Below are positions 14,501 to 25,803 of a stretch of 64,000 nt of DNA, in pieces. Source of the DNA: Petrosia ficiformis (lineage: Eukaryota; Porifera; Demospongiae; Haplosclerida; Petrosiidae); contig OX345637.1 in NCBI GenBank assembly GCA_947044365.1, forward strand, positions 6,783,201 through 6,847,200, written 5' to 3'. The notes beneath the pieces were generated by a model. That model ran no database searches. It saw only the letters and a list, made by a program, of their open reading frames with translations, and was not told the origin of the DNA. The translations under genes and the position numbers were made by a program. Numbering within the stretch: the first letter of the stretch is position 1; each line of letters opens with the position of its first letter.

Positions 14501-17303
14501 TCACAATACAGTAACATTAATTATCTTCTGTTTAAGTATAGGCAATAATTACTGTCTCACTATTGTGGTATCGAATTCACAAGTACATCAGTTACTGTTA
14601 AAACTACGATTGAACTACAGTAGAGTGAAAACGAAACTACTGAATAATAATTGTGCTGTATAGTGAATGTTTACTGACATAATTATACTGTAGTCAATTT
14701 ATACTAAATCTAGAAGCTTAAGGGTATATTAATTTAACACACAAAAGGTCATTCACGTTCACATTGACCTCAGAAAAATGTTCATAGCTTTAGTTTGGAA
14801 TGAGCAACAATCTTTTTACCTGCATCAGTTTCATATCATCATCCTTCCCACTCTGTTTTGTGTGTATACATTTTACTTCATCATTGAGTTTAATATTATG
14901 TCATTAAGCAATATTTACAACTTTGAGGTCACTGTGAATGTGAACAGAGTTTATTCCTATTGGCCCACTTCTCCTAACAGTATACAATGAACCAGAAATG
15001 GGGTCAATCACAGTAATACATTACCTTAAAAATCAATATATTACTATTACTATTACCTCAAAAATCTATAATTATATTACTATCACTATTACTATCTAAG
15101 TCAATGTAATAATTATAATTAATATTATAAACTTAAAATACTATTACTGCCTAAATCAGCATTAGGACATTTATCATGACAATGTTTGATATATTTTGGG
15201 ACTCTCTAAACGCCCCTTTCACTCCACAAAACCCCGCCCACTATTGGCATCCCTGCATGTAAGATATTAAATTGCATAAACATACCCCAAAGTACAGTGT
15301 AATTCTGCATTCTGTTGTTCCAAACAATTGAGATCCACTTCACCATTAGCCCCATCTAGTGTCTTTGAAGAGAATTAGAGAAGTCTATGTACATGAATTA
15401 TTGTGTACCTTACAATTAAACATAAAATCATGAATTTTAAAAATACATGAAACAAATAAACTTTCACAAATCGTATGGGTTATGACAGTTATAATGTAGC
15501 GGATGTACATGTAATGCATGTGGTATATACATGTAACTCATTATATTATTATCTACAGTGTCAGATACATTCCTTTCTAAGCAGTTATATTTCGGGCTTA
15601 GAAAATTTAAGAAGCAGCCACAATGGCTCGATTTACTAAAATTAGGGACAACTACGATTTACTAAAATTAGGGACAACTACAATGATTTAGAGAAATTTT
15701 CTCTAAATCATTGTAGTTGTCCCTAATTTTCTATGCCATTGCGGCTCTTCCTAAATTTTCAAAACCATTCTAAATTTTCCAAGCCATTGTAGTTGTTTTC
15801 TAAGCCATTCTGGCTGATTCTAAATTTTCTAAGCAATTGTAGCTGTTAACTTTTATAAGCCACTGTAGCTTTTGAATCTTCTACAGCTATTTCTAAGTCT
15901 TTGTGGTTTTAAACATTATATATATATATATATAATTTATATTATATATAATTTATATTTATATCAGTATATGTATGTATTTTGTGTATGGATGTAGATG
16001 TGTTGTTTCCTTGGTGCTTTACAGTTCGCTGAACACGCGTATATATTACATGAATATATATATAGTATTTACATGTAACTCACTCTAATTGTTCCTAACA
16101 GGTTGCCCTCCAGGGTAGCATTACCTGTGGGCTTGGGTGACCACGTTTTAGTCTTCCCATTAAGGTCAATAGATACTTGAAGATTTTTCTCGTTGAAAGA
16201 TGAATTGTCTGGTAAGTAGCGAACCTATTGGACAAATTGATTAGTAATTATAATGATGTTTGACAACGCATAGATGAGAAAATAAGTAGATTGAAATTCA
16301 CTAATTTAATAACCAATAATTATGAAATTATTACACAGCTAAATGTCAAATTAGACGGTCATGGTAACTAAATTCACGGTTTGCTGTCCCCCCATCCACA
16401 TGCATCTTAATGTTTCATCTGTATGTGTATTATCTACTGATATGAATGTTTGTAAGTGAGAGGATGAATATTAGTCACATACACTACTTTGAACTCAGAG
16501 TAACAAGATTATAACTTTGAAGACCTTTTGGAAAGATGAAGGCAGTTTATAATAGTCTTTAGGTTCATTTATAATCACATTCATATTTAATAATTATACT
16601 AACCCGTATTTCATTTTAGGTCATAATATTATATGGACATGAAACAATGAATCTATTTACAATGGCTTAATAAATGTGTTGCATTGGAATAATCCTTAAA
16701 CCCTTTGCAATAACATATTCATTAACAAAAAAATCTCTTTAATAGAGCTGATCTCGATATAATACAAAACTAGCATTCATCAAGAGCATCTCTTGAAAGC
16801 AGGAGATGAATTTATAATGGTGACTGGCCTTATACATTTTTGGTTATGAATATTAGCAGTTTACCAAAAATTTTGACAAACGCTAGTACAGTGGCTTGAT
16901 CAGACCTTTCCTTTGTCACATATAGTAGGTTTGGTCTGGCTATGCAATCATGAGGCTGGAAATAAACTAAAACAACACTAGCTGGAATGGCAGTCAGGTA
17001 ATTTTACTAAAATTTATATCATGATCTAGTAAATACCATGACATCTTCAGTCTTGATGACAGTCCATTGTCCATCATTATTAACACTGAATTCCGGTTTT
17101 GGGAGATTCCTGTTTATGAATGTGAAAGTTGCTGCATCAACTGCAATTCCCCATTCCATTCGAATGAGACGTGAGGTCAGGACAGTAAAGCGGGCATCAC
17201 CAACCTTTACTACTGATGAAGGGTTCGGCTTTGGATCGCATTGAATAATTGTCGAGCAAACAAGCAAACACAAAATACAAGTCCAACCATACATTATCTT
17301 CAT
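858..17303 (-). CDS. Secreted glycoside hydrolase family 31 (alpha-glucosidase-like) with inserted trefoil domain, 24 exons, 3' end not found
   Basis: I joined exons 17303-17037, 16224-16084, 15362-15286, 14228-14090, 13012-12838, 12656-12538, 12007-11906, 10934-10858, 10222-10173, 10039-9978, 9912-9874, 9758-9677, 8851-8763, 8691-8602, 8096-7975, 7741-7651, 6560-6470, 6366-6296, 5424-5332, 4464-4326, 3631-3562, 3340-3242, 2209-2118 and 936-858. All have GT/AG borders and matching phases, giving about 818 residues. The start is the ATG at 17303, which opens a hydrophobic signal peptide; an in-frame GTG three codons upstream is ignored. Residues about 25-190 form the GH31 N-terminal sandwich. 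Residues 201-249 form a six-cysteine trefoil. The barrel then runs through VTDMDWH, WWLDWQQ (nucleophile Asp about 440) and GFSGDV (acid/base Asp about 500). The last exon contains WTYDG, typical of the family's C-terminal region. The family hydrolyses alpha-glycosidic bonds; WLDWQQ in place of the usual WxDMNE puts this in a less studied subgroup, so the substrate is open. The final exon(s) and stop are not identified. Confidence 0.92.
1097..1272 (+). repeat. Dispersed repeat family D, copy 1
   Basis: It runs from tggcccgtagggtcatccct to gaagttgcgtcattccc and ggctcggtcaattaa. Copies occur at 51613, 54985 and 59040, and a diverged one near 2998-3105. This copy has an (ataatt)n expansion inside. 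Confidence 0.65.
2713..2862. repeat. 150-bp imperfect palindrome
   Basis: The arms share gtcagg(t/a)ct, tatctgat, ggatgttt and ttgcat with their complements at the far end (atgcaat, aaacatcc, atcagata, gtcctgac). It is probably a foldback MITE; it lies in a GH31 intron. Confidence 0.6.
3890..4296. mobile_element. hAT-like MITE with internal ORF, in a GH31 intron
   Basis: The left end TAGGGCTGGGGAATAGT and right end (complement TAGAGCTGGGTGATAGT) are hAT-type termini; both arms are rich in tatcgtgatag words. An 8-bp duplication is not evident. The middle (about 3985-4211, plus) is an open frame of some 75 codons, ending ESAFKL, that does not share the repeat composition of the arms and may be captured. 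Confidence 0.6.
4893..5097 (+). repeat. Dispersed repeat family E, copy in GH31 intron
   Basis: ttcataagcccata...caccattggcacaaa...atgtattcccagtggcacac...cctatgcttcaaaaattatcaaaa aligns with 42398-42617 throughout. Confidence 0.65.
6020..6033 (+). promoter_or_regulatory. Near-perfect X-box word inside a GH31 intron
   Basis: GTTGCTATGGCAAC differs from the palindromic X-box consensus at one base. It lies in the GH31 intron 5425-6295, away from any ciliary gene start, so a role is doubtful. Confidence 0.25.
6703..6996. repeat. Four ~75-bp tandem repeats in a GH31 intron
   Basis: Each unit contains catatatgcaggataacaca, atctaatgaaggatctacag and agtataaatgactctcaact. The last unit is diverged. 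Confidence 0.85.
7256..7617. mobile_element. hAT-like MITE family B, copy 1
   Basis: It begins GTAGGATTGGACAATAAT and ends TTGTCCAACCCTAC. The interior (attttggtctg-like, gagccatatgctctcaaaac) matches the copies at 11057 and 13172. It sits in a GH31 intron. Confidence 0.6.
10313..10431. repeat. Three ~47-bp tandem repeats with internal palindrome
   Basis: The unit is atcatccaaatttggatgat plus ttgagtaagtggaaagaa; the middle unit has lost part of the palindrome. Confidence 0.85.
11057..11378. mobile_element. hAT-like MITE family B, copy 2
   Basis: It begins GTAGGGTTGGCCAATAAT and ends CATTGCCCAACCTTAC, with the shared interior attttggtctgtcaatatta and agacagtatcaatga. It sits in a GH31 intron. 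Confidence 0.65.
13172..13462. mobile_element. hAT-like MITE family B, copy 3
   Basis: It begins AAGGTGGGGCAATAATAAT and ends TTATCGCCCAACTTTAC, with attttggtctgccaatatta and agacagtatcaatga inside. It is the most diverged end sequence of the three copies. Confidence 0.6.
13595..13805. repeat. Repeat built on tttagttaactataac (copy near GH31)
   Basis: Short words gacttttagtt, aaccccttttagt and tagttaactataac recur here and downstream of both GT92 copies (21130-21285, 38335-38545). Confidence 0.55.
14738..14958 (+). repeat. Dispersed repeat family F, copy in GH31 intron
   Basis: It has inverted ends (cgttcacattgacctca and tgaggtcactgtgaatgtgaac) and an interior cctttagtttggaatga-like block also found at 40505-40757. 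Confidence 0.65.
15600..15745. repeat. Hairpin and direct repeats (taaaattagggacaacta)
   Basis: aattagggacaactacaatg is inverted as cattgtagttgtccctaatt around agagaaattttctct. Diverged copies of the arm continue to about 15900. It lies in a GH31 intron. Confidence 0.7.
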
Positions 17304-17507
17304 TTTAGCCACAGTCCAATGACTTTAGCCCCACCTATTCACTACCCTATACTTTGACCTTTCGGCACGAGTACATGTGCTGTATGTGGCAAAACGTGTG
17401 AGTTAATTAAGGAGATATATTTTTAATACCTACCTGTACAACCCTATCTATGAAATATTATAATTGTATAGACTCCTTTCCATTTCCAACACTGTAAAAA
17501 AAATTTA

Positions 17508-18000
17508 TTAAGGTGGTACTAGGGAGTGGGTGGATGCGACTCCAATCAGTTTCAAAATGGAATATTATATAATATGACACTAAACTGGTGTAATACCAAC
17601 CTTCATATCTTCTGATCAGCTTTATATTGGCCTGTAATTGAAGAAGTAAGGCTAAAATCTCCATTATTCTAATGAAGAAAGCTGAATTCTGTAGCATTTC
17701 ACTGAAACCATAAAATTTACCTTTCTAGGCACTATCAAACTCCGATCTTTCTTAGAGAGCAACTACAGTTACCTTACCAGGGTTTAACACCCACCGGCCC
17801 CTCCACCACCCATAGGGTGTGTTTAGCTTTGTTTTTGAAAATAAACTATCAGTGAAAACATTTAGGCCCAACAATTATACCCCCAGGTGGGTGTGGCTTC
17901 CAAAAATACAGCTTGCAACCACATTGTATGCAGCAAGAAGCTTGCAAAATTAGAAACTGATTGGAGTAGCATCTGCCCACGGGAAAGACTACAACCTTAA
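17508..18000 (-). mobile_element. TTAA-bounded MITE, internally deleted copy
   Basis: TTAA, then GGTGGTACTAGGGAGTGGG at the left, and GACTACAACC followed by TTAA at the right. The two ends share GTGGGCGGATGC..ACTCC as imperfect inverted repeats. It lacks about 120 bp found in the longer copies. Confidence 0.75.
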
Positions 18001-20033
18001 CCTTTAATTGGTTACAGGAGTTTCAATGCAATAATATTAAATATAGGACACAAAATTAAACCACTTCTAAATATGTAAGTATCTTCACTGCTATGCAAAA
18101 GACAAGAACTGTACTTATGTAGGCCTATGTGGAAGTGGTTTGTTTAATCCTGGTAATCTACTTTAGTTGAGGAAGTGACGTCATACCTTGCTTAGCGAAG
18201 GGTGTAGATCGCCAGACTAACCTGTTATAGCTAGTATGGAATTAGACTGCAAGAACAAAATAACTTTTTTATTGGTTAGTAGAGTTACAAGAATTTAATA
18301 ATTACTTGATTATTATGGATATATACCTAGTTTGTACTAAATATATTCAATTAGCTGAAATTTAAGGTGCTGTCTACTCATTTTTATACCAACAACAACT
18401 TAAAATGATTGTATGTATATTTGACAGTTCTATAGGCCAACGTTAACAAAAGGGTTTGGAAACCTGCAAACACATTATATAATTTATTTTAGTGTAAATT
18501 TTTTACATTTGGTGCACATATTGTCATAAAATCATGCATATTGCCACAACAACTTGTATGACAAACTAGATTGTCTTAAGCGGTTATTGTAACAATTTAA
18601 TTTTTGCAGTGTAGTGTTACCATAGATAATAGTAGATGATGTTGCTAAGTGACTTATTTATACTTTCGGTTATACCTTAAAAGAAAGAGAAAATGATGGT
18701 CATTTGCAACTTTGTTAGCATTGAGGCTGATTTACACTGTAAAAATGGTTGTTTCTTGAAGTCATGAGATAATGTTATATTTATGTACTGACATTGTTAG
18801 GGTTATGTTTTTGTTCTTATTCAAGCATGAAATGATTGTATTTTTGGTTTTCATAAGCTATTCTGAATGTGTAATATAGCTATCCTTATATGAAGTAATG
18901 ACCGTAATGTTAATTCAACAAAGTATATTGGTTACATTTTAAAAAATTTTTTTCCTGAGTAACCATTATAATTCTTTTGGTTTATCTATCCTATTGTATG
19001 GAGAATGTAACTATATTTCAGATTTTTTACACATATTTCTATTGTGAATGCAAAATTAAATATGAGGAATGCAAAAGTTTTGAAATGCAAACACATATAA
19101 CTTTTTCTTACCATAACTTGAACCAAGTTTCAGCACTGTACAGTAAACAAATTGACAGTATAGAAATAATACTATTTTGTTAATAAATACACCACCCAAC
19201 CCTAATTTAAACATACATGTTAGTAAAATTAAGTGAGCTAAACTATACAGTAATAATGTTATAAGCATTAATAATTGAATAATACACAGGCTACACATTA
19301 TAGTACAATTTCTATGCATGATTATTATTAAGCTACATAACTATATTAATCAGCACACATGCATACACTTACATTCTATGTAAGTGCTTGCATGTGTAAC
19401 TTACACACTGTTGTAATTCTCCTTATGATAATTATAAATCACTATTTCTTCCAAGTTCTACAACTAGAGCCATATTTGCATGGCACAAGTTCAGTATATG
19501 CTTCTGTCCTGACATTCATCCACATAAAGGTCAGGCCAAACCTGACTAGATTGGCATAGGGAGGAGGAGGCCCTATGATTACTACATTACTATAATTATA
19601 CATTAGCTTTTTTCAGATTTTAACCCTAAAGACAAGAGACCTATGGTTCGGTGATTTGGTTCCCTAGATCCTATGGTTCGTCAACCATGACAACTAACCA
19701 GCATTCTATAAATTACAAGTACTGGTGTCTGGCACTCTAGACATTGCATATTATCAGTATAAAATGGTCTAACATATTGATAATTGTACTCCGTTGTCAT
19801 AAAAACACTAGATATCTAAAGGTATGTGTGTATTAATACTCATCTGTACATATTTTAGCTCATCACTATATGGAGAGTATACTGTACTCTGATATTGTAT
19901 CACAGGTACTTAAACTGTGCAAACAAATGATTAGACTTAATTTTCAGAAAGTATTGCAGTTGGATGCTCCTTTGCGGCTTCGGCACTCAAGCTCCAAAAA
20001 TATCTCATCTGGAGTAGCACATGCATTATCTCA

Positions 20034-20867
20034 GATTATGTATTTTTGAGTCCTAATAAAGACTGTTCTGCCAGTTCAGCATACATACCACTTTATAATA
20101 ACAGACCAAAGAAGAAGGTCCCTTTTGCAGTTTGTCTGCATAAAGCATTATTTGATCAAACAGATTACGAGAGAATAGCAGCCTGGATTGAGATGAATAA
20201 AGCATTAGGAGCGGAATTAATTTTAATATACTATCAAGACTTACCTAAAAATATAACAGAGACTGTACAGAAATATGTAAATGAAGGTCTAGTGGAAGCT
20301 CTGGACTGGAATCTTAACATCAGTGAAAAATATATTCGAAGAATAGGCCAATACGGTGTCATAAATGACTGTCTCTATCGTGCATTTCATAGAGCAGAAT
20401 ATATAGCATTTCATGATATTGATGAGGTGATAGTACCTCACAAACACCCTACATGGCATGGACTGATGAAAGAGATCGACAGACCTAAAAGAACACAGTT
20501 TCGTTTCTGTAACTCCTTTTGGCATGATGTGAAAAACATTGTTCCTGGTTCTGATGTAAAGCAGTTTGGATGTTCTAACTTCACTGAAGTTCCTGTAATG
20601 TTTAAACGTACAACTCGCACAGTGACACCTTGTAAAACAGGTCGTTGGAAGAATATCATAAAACCAGAAGGAGCAGTGAGGGTTGGAATTCATGGATTGT
20701 ATATGGGAAAGGGTTATTCAAAGTATGATGTGCCAGAGGAACTAGGATTAATGCATCATTATCGACCAGCTGATTATGCCTACAAAGAAAAGCAAAAAGA
20801 AGATCTTGTTATGAGTAAATACGTTTCAGAAGTAATGCAAGGATTGAAGGAGAAGCTATGCAGCTAG
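20034..20867 (+). pseudogene. 5'-truncated GT92 glycosyltransferase copy
   Basis: From TATGTATTTTTGAG onward this matches the 3' part of the gene at 36728 almost base for base and stays open for about 275 codons to the same stop. The membrane anchor, stem and first ~205 codons are missing. Upstream, homology jumps to the region before the intact gene (about 36093), joined by about 45 bp of unrelated filler, so a deletion of about 1.25 kb explains the truncation. It keeps HDIDEVIVPHKHP but has a small change (GLYMGKGY where the intact copy has GLYAMAKGY). The frame's first in-frame start is not an ATG. It probably makes no Golgi enzyme, though the open frame means the loss is recent. Confidence 0.8.
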
Positions 20868-21289
20868 AGATAAAAATATATCATCATTCAAGTGTATTAC
20901 CTGCATGTGACTATAATTATTAATATAATTATAATGTTTATTTTTTCTTTTGTTATAATTATATTTTAATATTACTGTAAAAAAAATACAGAACACCATT
21001 TCCTAATACAGTTCTCATAATACTACACAGTAGGTATATGAGTATAGGAAATCTGAATGCTGCCTAAATTGAATATAGCAAAGTATCAGTATAAATTATA
21101 GCTTACTGCATTGCCTATACAGCATATTAGTGTTGTTTTAGTTAACTATAACTAAAACTAAAACCCTTTTTAGCAAGGCATTGTGACTTTTAGTTAACTA
21201 AAATCACAAGTCTATTGTAATAATTATAACTAACTAAAAATAGTTTAGTTAACTACAACTAAACCTCTTTTAGTAAGCCTAATATTAAC

Positions 21290-21660
21290 AAGAATAATTA
21301 AAAAAATTTTTTAAAATGAAAGAGTATGTAGGGATATATATCAAAACCGAAAAAGCACAGGAACAAGATGGCTTTGGCAACAAATAGGGATATATATATC
21401 AAAACCGAAAAAGCACAGGAACAAGATGGCTTTGGGAACAAAATGAAATACCACTTCCACATAACAACCGTACATAAGTATCACTTCTTTGTGTTTTGCC
21501 TTTACTTAAGTTGTCTATACTTATGTAGGTTTGTTATGTGGAAGTGGTATTTCATTTTGTTCCCAAAGCCATCTTGTTCCTGTGCTTTTTCGGTTTTGAT
21601 ATATATCCCTACATACTCTTTCATTTTTTAAAATGTTTTTTATTATTCTTGTTTTGATTC
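21290..21660. mobile_element. Foldback MITE, family C, copy 1
   Basis: Long inverted arms (aaaatgaaagagtatgtagg and its complement) enclose a short loop containing tatcacttctttgtgttttgc. The left arm has a ~67-bp direct duplication (two copies of caaaaccgaaaaagcacagg). Confidence 0.7.
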
Positions 21661-21712
21661 TATTTTTTGATCAAATACGTGATGACTATTCTGTTTCATT
21701 TACAGTACCGGT

Positions 21713-21876
21713 AACTAAGCGTGGGCGTTTTGGACAATAGAATGCCGACATGCCGCCACCACATTGGTATACTCTCATAATCTACAGTAATTTGGGGTGT
21801 GGTAACACCAAAATTTAGTAATCTAATAAGTAGGTGTGGTATTTCCTCTCTGACAGGAAATTGTAAAATTACAACC
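21713..21876 (+). repeat. 160-bp outer flank of left inverted arm
   Basis: It starts AACTAAGCGTGGGCGTTTTG and runs to the TTAA MITE. The same sequence is present in reverse at 26972-27133 with essentially no change, so the two arms total about 780 bp each. Elsewhere in the window the MITE occurs without this flank. Confidence 0.75.
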
Positions 21877-22498
21877 TTAAAGGTTGTAGTCTTTTCCGTG
21901 GGCGGATGCTACTCCAATCAGTTTCTAGTCTTGCAAGCTTCTTGCGGCATACAATCTGGTTCCATTCTGTATTTTTTGGAAGCCACACCCACCCGGGGGT
22001 ATAATTATTGGGCCTAAATGTTTTCACTGATAGTTTATTTTCAGAAACAAAGCTAAACACGGCCCACGGGTGGTGGAGGGGGCGGTGGGTGGGAAACAAT
22101 GGCGGGTAACTGTAGTTGCTCTCTGAGAAAGATCGGAGTTTGATAGTGCCTAGAAAGGTAGATTTTATGGTTTCAGTGAAAAGCTACAGAATTCAGCTTT
22201 CTTCAGCCTCTTGTAACTATAAAAGTAAAATGAATTTCCAGAAAACGGCTCTATTTGTTTTCTCAAAATGCATTGTACTTGGTGCATGCCATGATTGGTG
22301 GGCGTGGCTTTCTCCGTTTTGTACTTATTGCGATTACAAAAATGGACATTTTATATATGTTTTATCACTTCCAGGACCCTATAAAGGTGATTAGAAGATA
22401 TGAAGGTTGCCATTACACCAGGTTAGAGTCATATTATATAATATTCTATTTTGAAACTGATTGGAGTCGCATCCGCCCACTCCCTAGTACCACCTTAA
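21877..22498 (+). mobile_element. TTAA-bounded MITE, full copy (left arm of an inverted pair)
   Basis: Ends are TTAA(A)GGTTGTAGTC and CTAGTACCACC-TTAA. TTAA borders fit Kolobok- or piggyBac-like targeting. It is nearly identical to the copy at 26356-26971 in reverse, and both share a further 160 bp on the TTGTAG side. Confidence 0.78.
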
Positions 22499-22673
22499 CT
22501 TGTGCACATGATGGGTGGCCATTTTTTTCCTGGCCATCCCTACATAGAGAGTACTACCATACTCTCTGATTAAACTAGTCATATACTATAACTAAAAGTA
22601 GTCATTTCTGTCAAACTAAAACAACACTACAGCTGCGTACAGCATACATATTTGTCAGGCTTTGCTGAAGATT

Positions 22674-22774
22674 ACACTATTGTCTATAACTGTTACGGTC
22701 GAATGTAGCTTTACGATCATCAGTTGCACATATCTGAAAGCCAACCATATTTGGGCAGTTATAGACAATAGTGT
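22674..22774. repeat. 19-bp perfect inverted repeats around a flipped segment
   Basis: ACACTATTGTCTATAACTG (22674-22692) is perfectly inverted at 22756-22774. The 63-bp core between them is in the opposite orientation to the paralogous site at about 38622-38688. Confidence 0.8.
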
Positions 22775-22974
22775 TGTAATATGTTCCTTATAACTCTTGC
22801 ACTTGGCCCCTATATGTGTCTATGTTTGAACACCTGTTAATGCTTTGTTTCTTGTTTGTTAAAGTAGTTCGGTAAGACGAAATTAAGCAGATGATTTTAT
22901 ATCTTATACATTTGACTATTATGGGGTGCCGTTTGTGTCAAAATTCAATTTTTCAAACGTCATTATTTAAGAAC

Positions 22975-23975
22975 AGTATTTTACGTAAAATCCTGGTATT
23001 TTACATAAAATCATGGATCCTGGTATTTTACATAAAATCCTGGTATTTCACATAAAATCATGGATCCTAGTATTTTACATAAAATCCTAGTATGTTGACA
23101 GTATTTTACATAATTTTATGCAAAATCCTAGTATTTTACTTAATATCCTAGTATATTAACAGTATTTTACATAAAATCATGGTATTTTATGTAAAATCCT
23201 AGTATTTTACTTAAAATCCTAGTATGTTAACAGTATTTTATATAAAATTATGGTATTTTACGTAAAAATGTTACGTAAAATACCATGATTTTATGTAAAA
23301 TACTGTTAAACTACTAGGAATTTACGATAAAATCCTAGTATTTTAACAGTATTTTACATAAAATCCTGGTATTTTATGTAAAATCCTAGTATTTTACTTA
23401 ATATCCTAGTATTTTAACAGTATTTTACATAAAATCATGATATTTTATGTAAAATCCTCGTATTTTACTTAAAATCCTAGTATGTTAACAGTATTTTACA
23501 TAAAATTATGGTATTTTACGTACAAATTTTACGTAAAATACCATGATTTTATGTAAAATACTGTTAACATACTAGGAATTTATGGTAAAATCCTAGTATT
23601 TTAACAGTATTTTACGTAAAATCCTGGTATTTTATGTAAAATCCTAGTATTTTATTTAATATCCTAGTATGTTAACAGTATTTTACATAAGATTATGGTA
23701 TTTTATGTACAAATTTTACGTAAAATACCATGATTTTATGTAAAATACTGTTAAAATACTAGGAATTTACGGTAAAATCCTAGTATTTTAACAGTATTTT
23801 ACGTAAAATCCTGGTATTTTATGTAAAATCCTAGTATTTTACTTAATATCCTAGTATGTTAACAGTATTTTACATAAAATCATGGTATTTTATGTAAAAT
23901 CCTAGTATTTTACATAAAATCCTAGTATGTTAACAGTATTTTACATAAAGTCATGGTATTTTACATAAAATCATC
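22975..23975. repeat. 1-kb AT-rich array of interleaved palindromic units
   Basis: Units of about 25-35 bp built on tattttacataaaatcctag and gttaacagtattttac repeat some 30 times. A longer period of roughly 190-260 bp is marked by three aatttacg(g)taaaatcctag junctions (23320, 23577, 23765), each preceded by a palindrome ccatgattttatgtaaaata / its complement. It ends 85 bp before the integrase gene. Confidence 0.85.
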
Positions 23976-24059
23976 ATTTTATTTAAGATTTTCATAAGAG
24001 CGATAATAATTAATTTGTCACTTTGCTCCTCCCTCTCCTCCACTCTCATAATTAAAATA

Positions 24060-25224
24060 ATGGCTGAAGGAAGGTGGGTACTGTCTAATAAAGAATCATG
24101 TTTAAAACAACTATCTATCATCTCCTTTTGTAGGGTAGGACGACCAAAAGTAGAAATAAATATAGATGACGTTGAATTTCTTCGATCATTGAAATTTTCA
24201 TGGGAAAGGATTGCTGATATTATTGGGGTTAGTAGATCTACTCTCATGCGCCGAATTCATGATGAAGGAGTAGTCATTGAAACCTTTTCCAATATAAGTG
24301 ATGAACAACTCGACCACCTTGTAAGTCGAGTAAAGTTACAGCACCCATATGATGGAGAGCGACTAATGATAGGCCATTTAGCTCGTGAAGGAGTTTGTTA
24401 GAGGCTCGATCCATCGCATTGATCCAATAAATACTGCTGTTAAAAGAAGTGTGGCCATACGACGAAGGGTATATCATTCAAATGGACCAAATCACACTTG
24501 GCATGTAGATGGTAACCATAAGTTAATTAGGTGGAGGTTAGTTATCCATGGTGGAATAGATGGTTTCTCTCGCACGATTGTTTACCTCCATTGTGCCAAC
24601 AATAATAGAGCAGAAACAGTCCTAACTCAGTTTTGCAGAGCTACCAGTACATACGGAATACCATGTAAAGTTCACTCAGACCTGGGAGGAGAAAATGTTT
24701 GTATATGGAAGTTCATGATTGATGAACATTCAACTGAGGATGCAGCTGTTACTGGTGCTTCTACTCATAATCAAAGAATTGAACGTCTTTGGAGAGATGT
24801 GACAAGGTCTGTAAGTTCATTTTTTCAAGACATATTTCATATACTGGAGCAAAGAAATCAGTTGGACCCTCTCAATGAAGTTGACATTTTCTGTTTGCAT
24901 TGGGTATATTTGCCCAAAATTAATAAGCATCTCACTCAGTTCACTGAAAGTTGGAATAACCACCCAATTTCAACCGAAAACAATCAGATCCCGAATCAAC
25001 TTTTTGTGCATGGGATGTTAACACAACCACAGTTACCTATTGACATGACCTCACGTCAAAGATCATCTCAACCAGTCATTCCTTCAGCAGATGATGAAGT
25101 AAAAGTTCCTGACACAAACTTCAAACCATGTTATGCACTCACAACAACATTACATGGGATTGATGTGCAGCAACACAGTGACAGTGATGGTATTGTAGCA
25201 TACAGAAATATAATAAATTTGTAG
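24060..25224 (+). pseudogene. rve/DDE integrase-type transposase, frameshifted
   Basis: Two overlapping frames form one gene: 24060-24401 and 24385-25224. The first has a GRPKVEI...FSWERIADIIGVSRSTLMRR helix-turn-helix block. The second has the integrase core: HTWHVDGNHKL (first D), KVHSDLGGEN (second D) and HNQRIERLWRD (E), with 33 residues between the second D and the E. The break sits between LAREGV and VRGSIHRIDP, where family members have a few more residues, so a small deletion shifted the frame. A small intron (about 24076-24134, gtgggt...gtag) may precede GRPK. This integrase type is widespread in cnidarian, sponge and fish transposable elements; I am not certain of its superfamily name. 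It follows the palindromic AT array directly. Confidence 0.75.
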
Positions 25225-25715
25225 GGGTTCATTTAACAACTGGTTGCAATGAATGTGCATAATTACTTTTCATTCATTAATTGAAAAGGTAAAACTGATA
25301 TTCTAATATTTTTTCCATGAAAATTTATACTGCATGTTGTAACTCAACAAGAGAATAACTGAACTTGAATATGAGCATCATAAAGAAAGTCATCTAACAT
25401 TTTTTCTATATCTGTCCAAATCCAATGGCGTTGGCTATCCCAAAGCCGATCCAGTCGATTGCAGTTGCGTTTGAACATTGCGGATTCCGTGTCATTCCAG
25501 TTTATCAGTGTTAACTATATGTAGCTGCTTTGACTTTATACTATTGTTGCCAATCTTTGGCGTTGCTTCAGAAATAATGATTTCTTTTCCAAATAGCATA
25601 TTGCCGTCATCTTTTGTCGTGACAAAGATGACTATAATTGGCCCTGCACAGCCACATGTATCCTACCTATCCTTTTTATCCTACCTACGCTATCTAGATA
25701 GCATAAATAGGTTAG

Positions 25716-25803
25716 TTATCCTATCTATCCTATCTATCCTATCTATCCTATCTATCCTATCTATCCTATCTATCCTATCTATCCTCTCTGTCCTATCTGT
25801 CCT
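25716..25803. repeat. 9-bp minisatellite (TATCCTATC)n
   Basis: About nine to ten head-to-tail copies, degenerating to ctgtcctatctgtcc at the right. Confidence 0.85.

Larger units (their letters stand above)
17340..22918. repeat. Segmental duplication, copy 1 (truncated GT92 locus)
   Basis: Collinear matches to 32590-39090 include the block at 17400-17490, 18400-18640, 19590-20030, the GT92 3' part, 21130-21285 and 22565-22918. The interruptions are the TTAA MITE (17508), the truncation before 20034 and an insertion block at 21285-22565. Apart from these repeats and the GT92 remnant I see no gene in it. Confidence 0.75.

Noticed and set aside
22975..23975. CRISPR array
   Set aside because: Units are interleaved palindromes with no unique spacers, and the context is eukaryotic.
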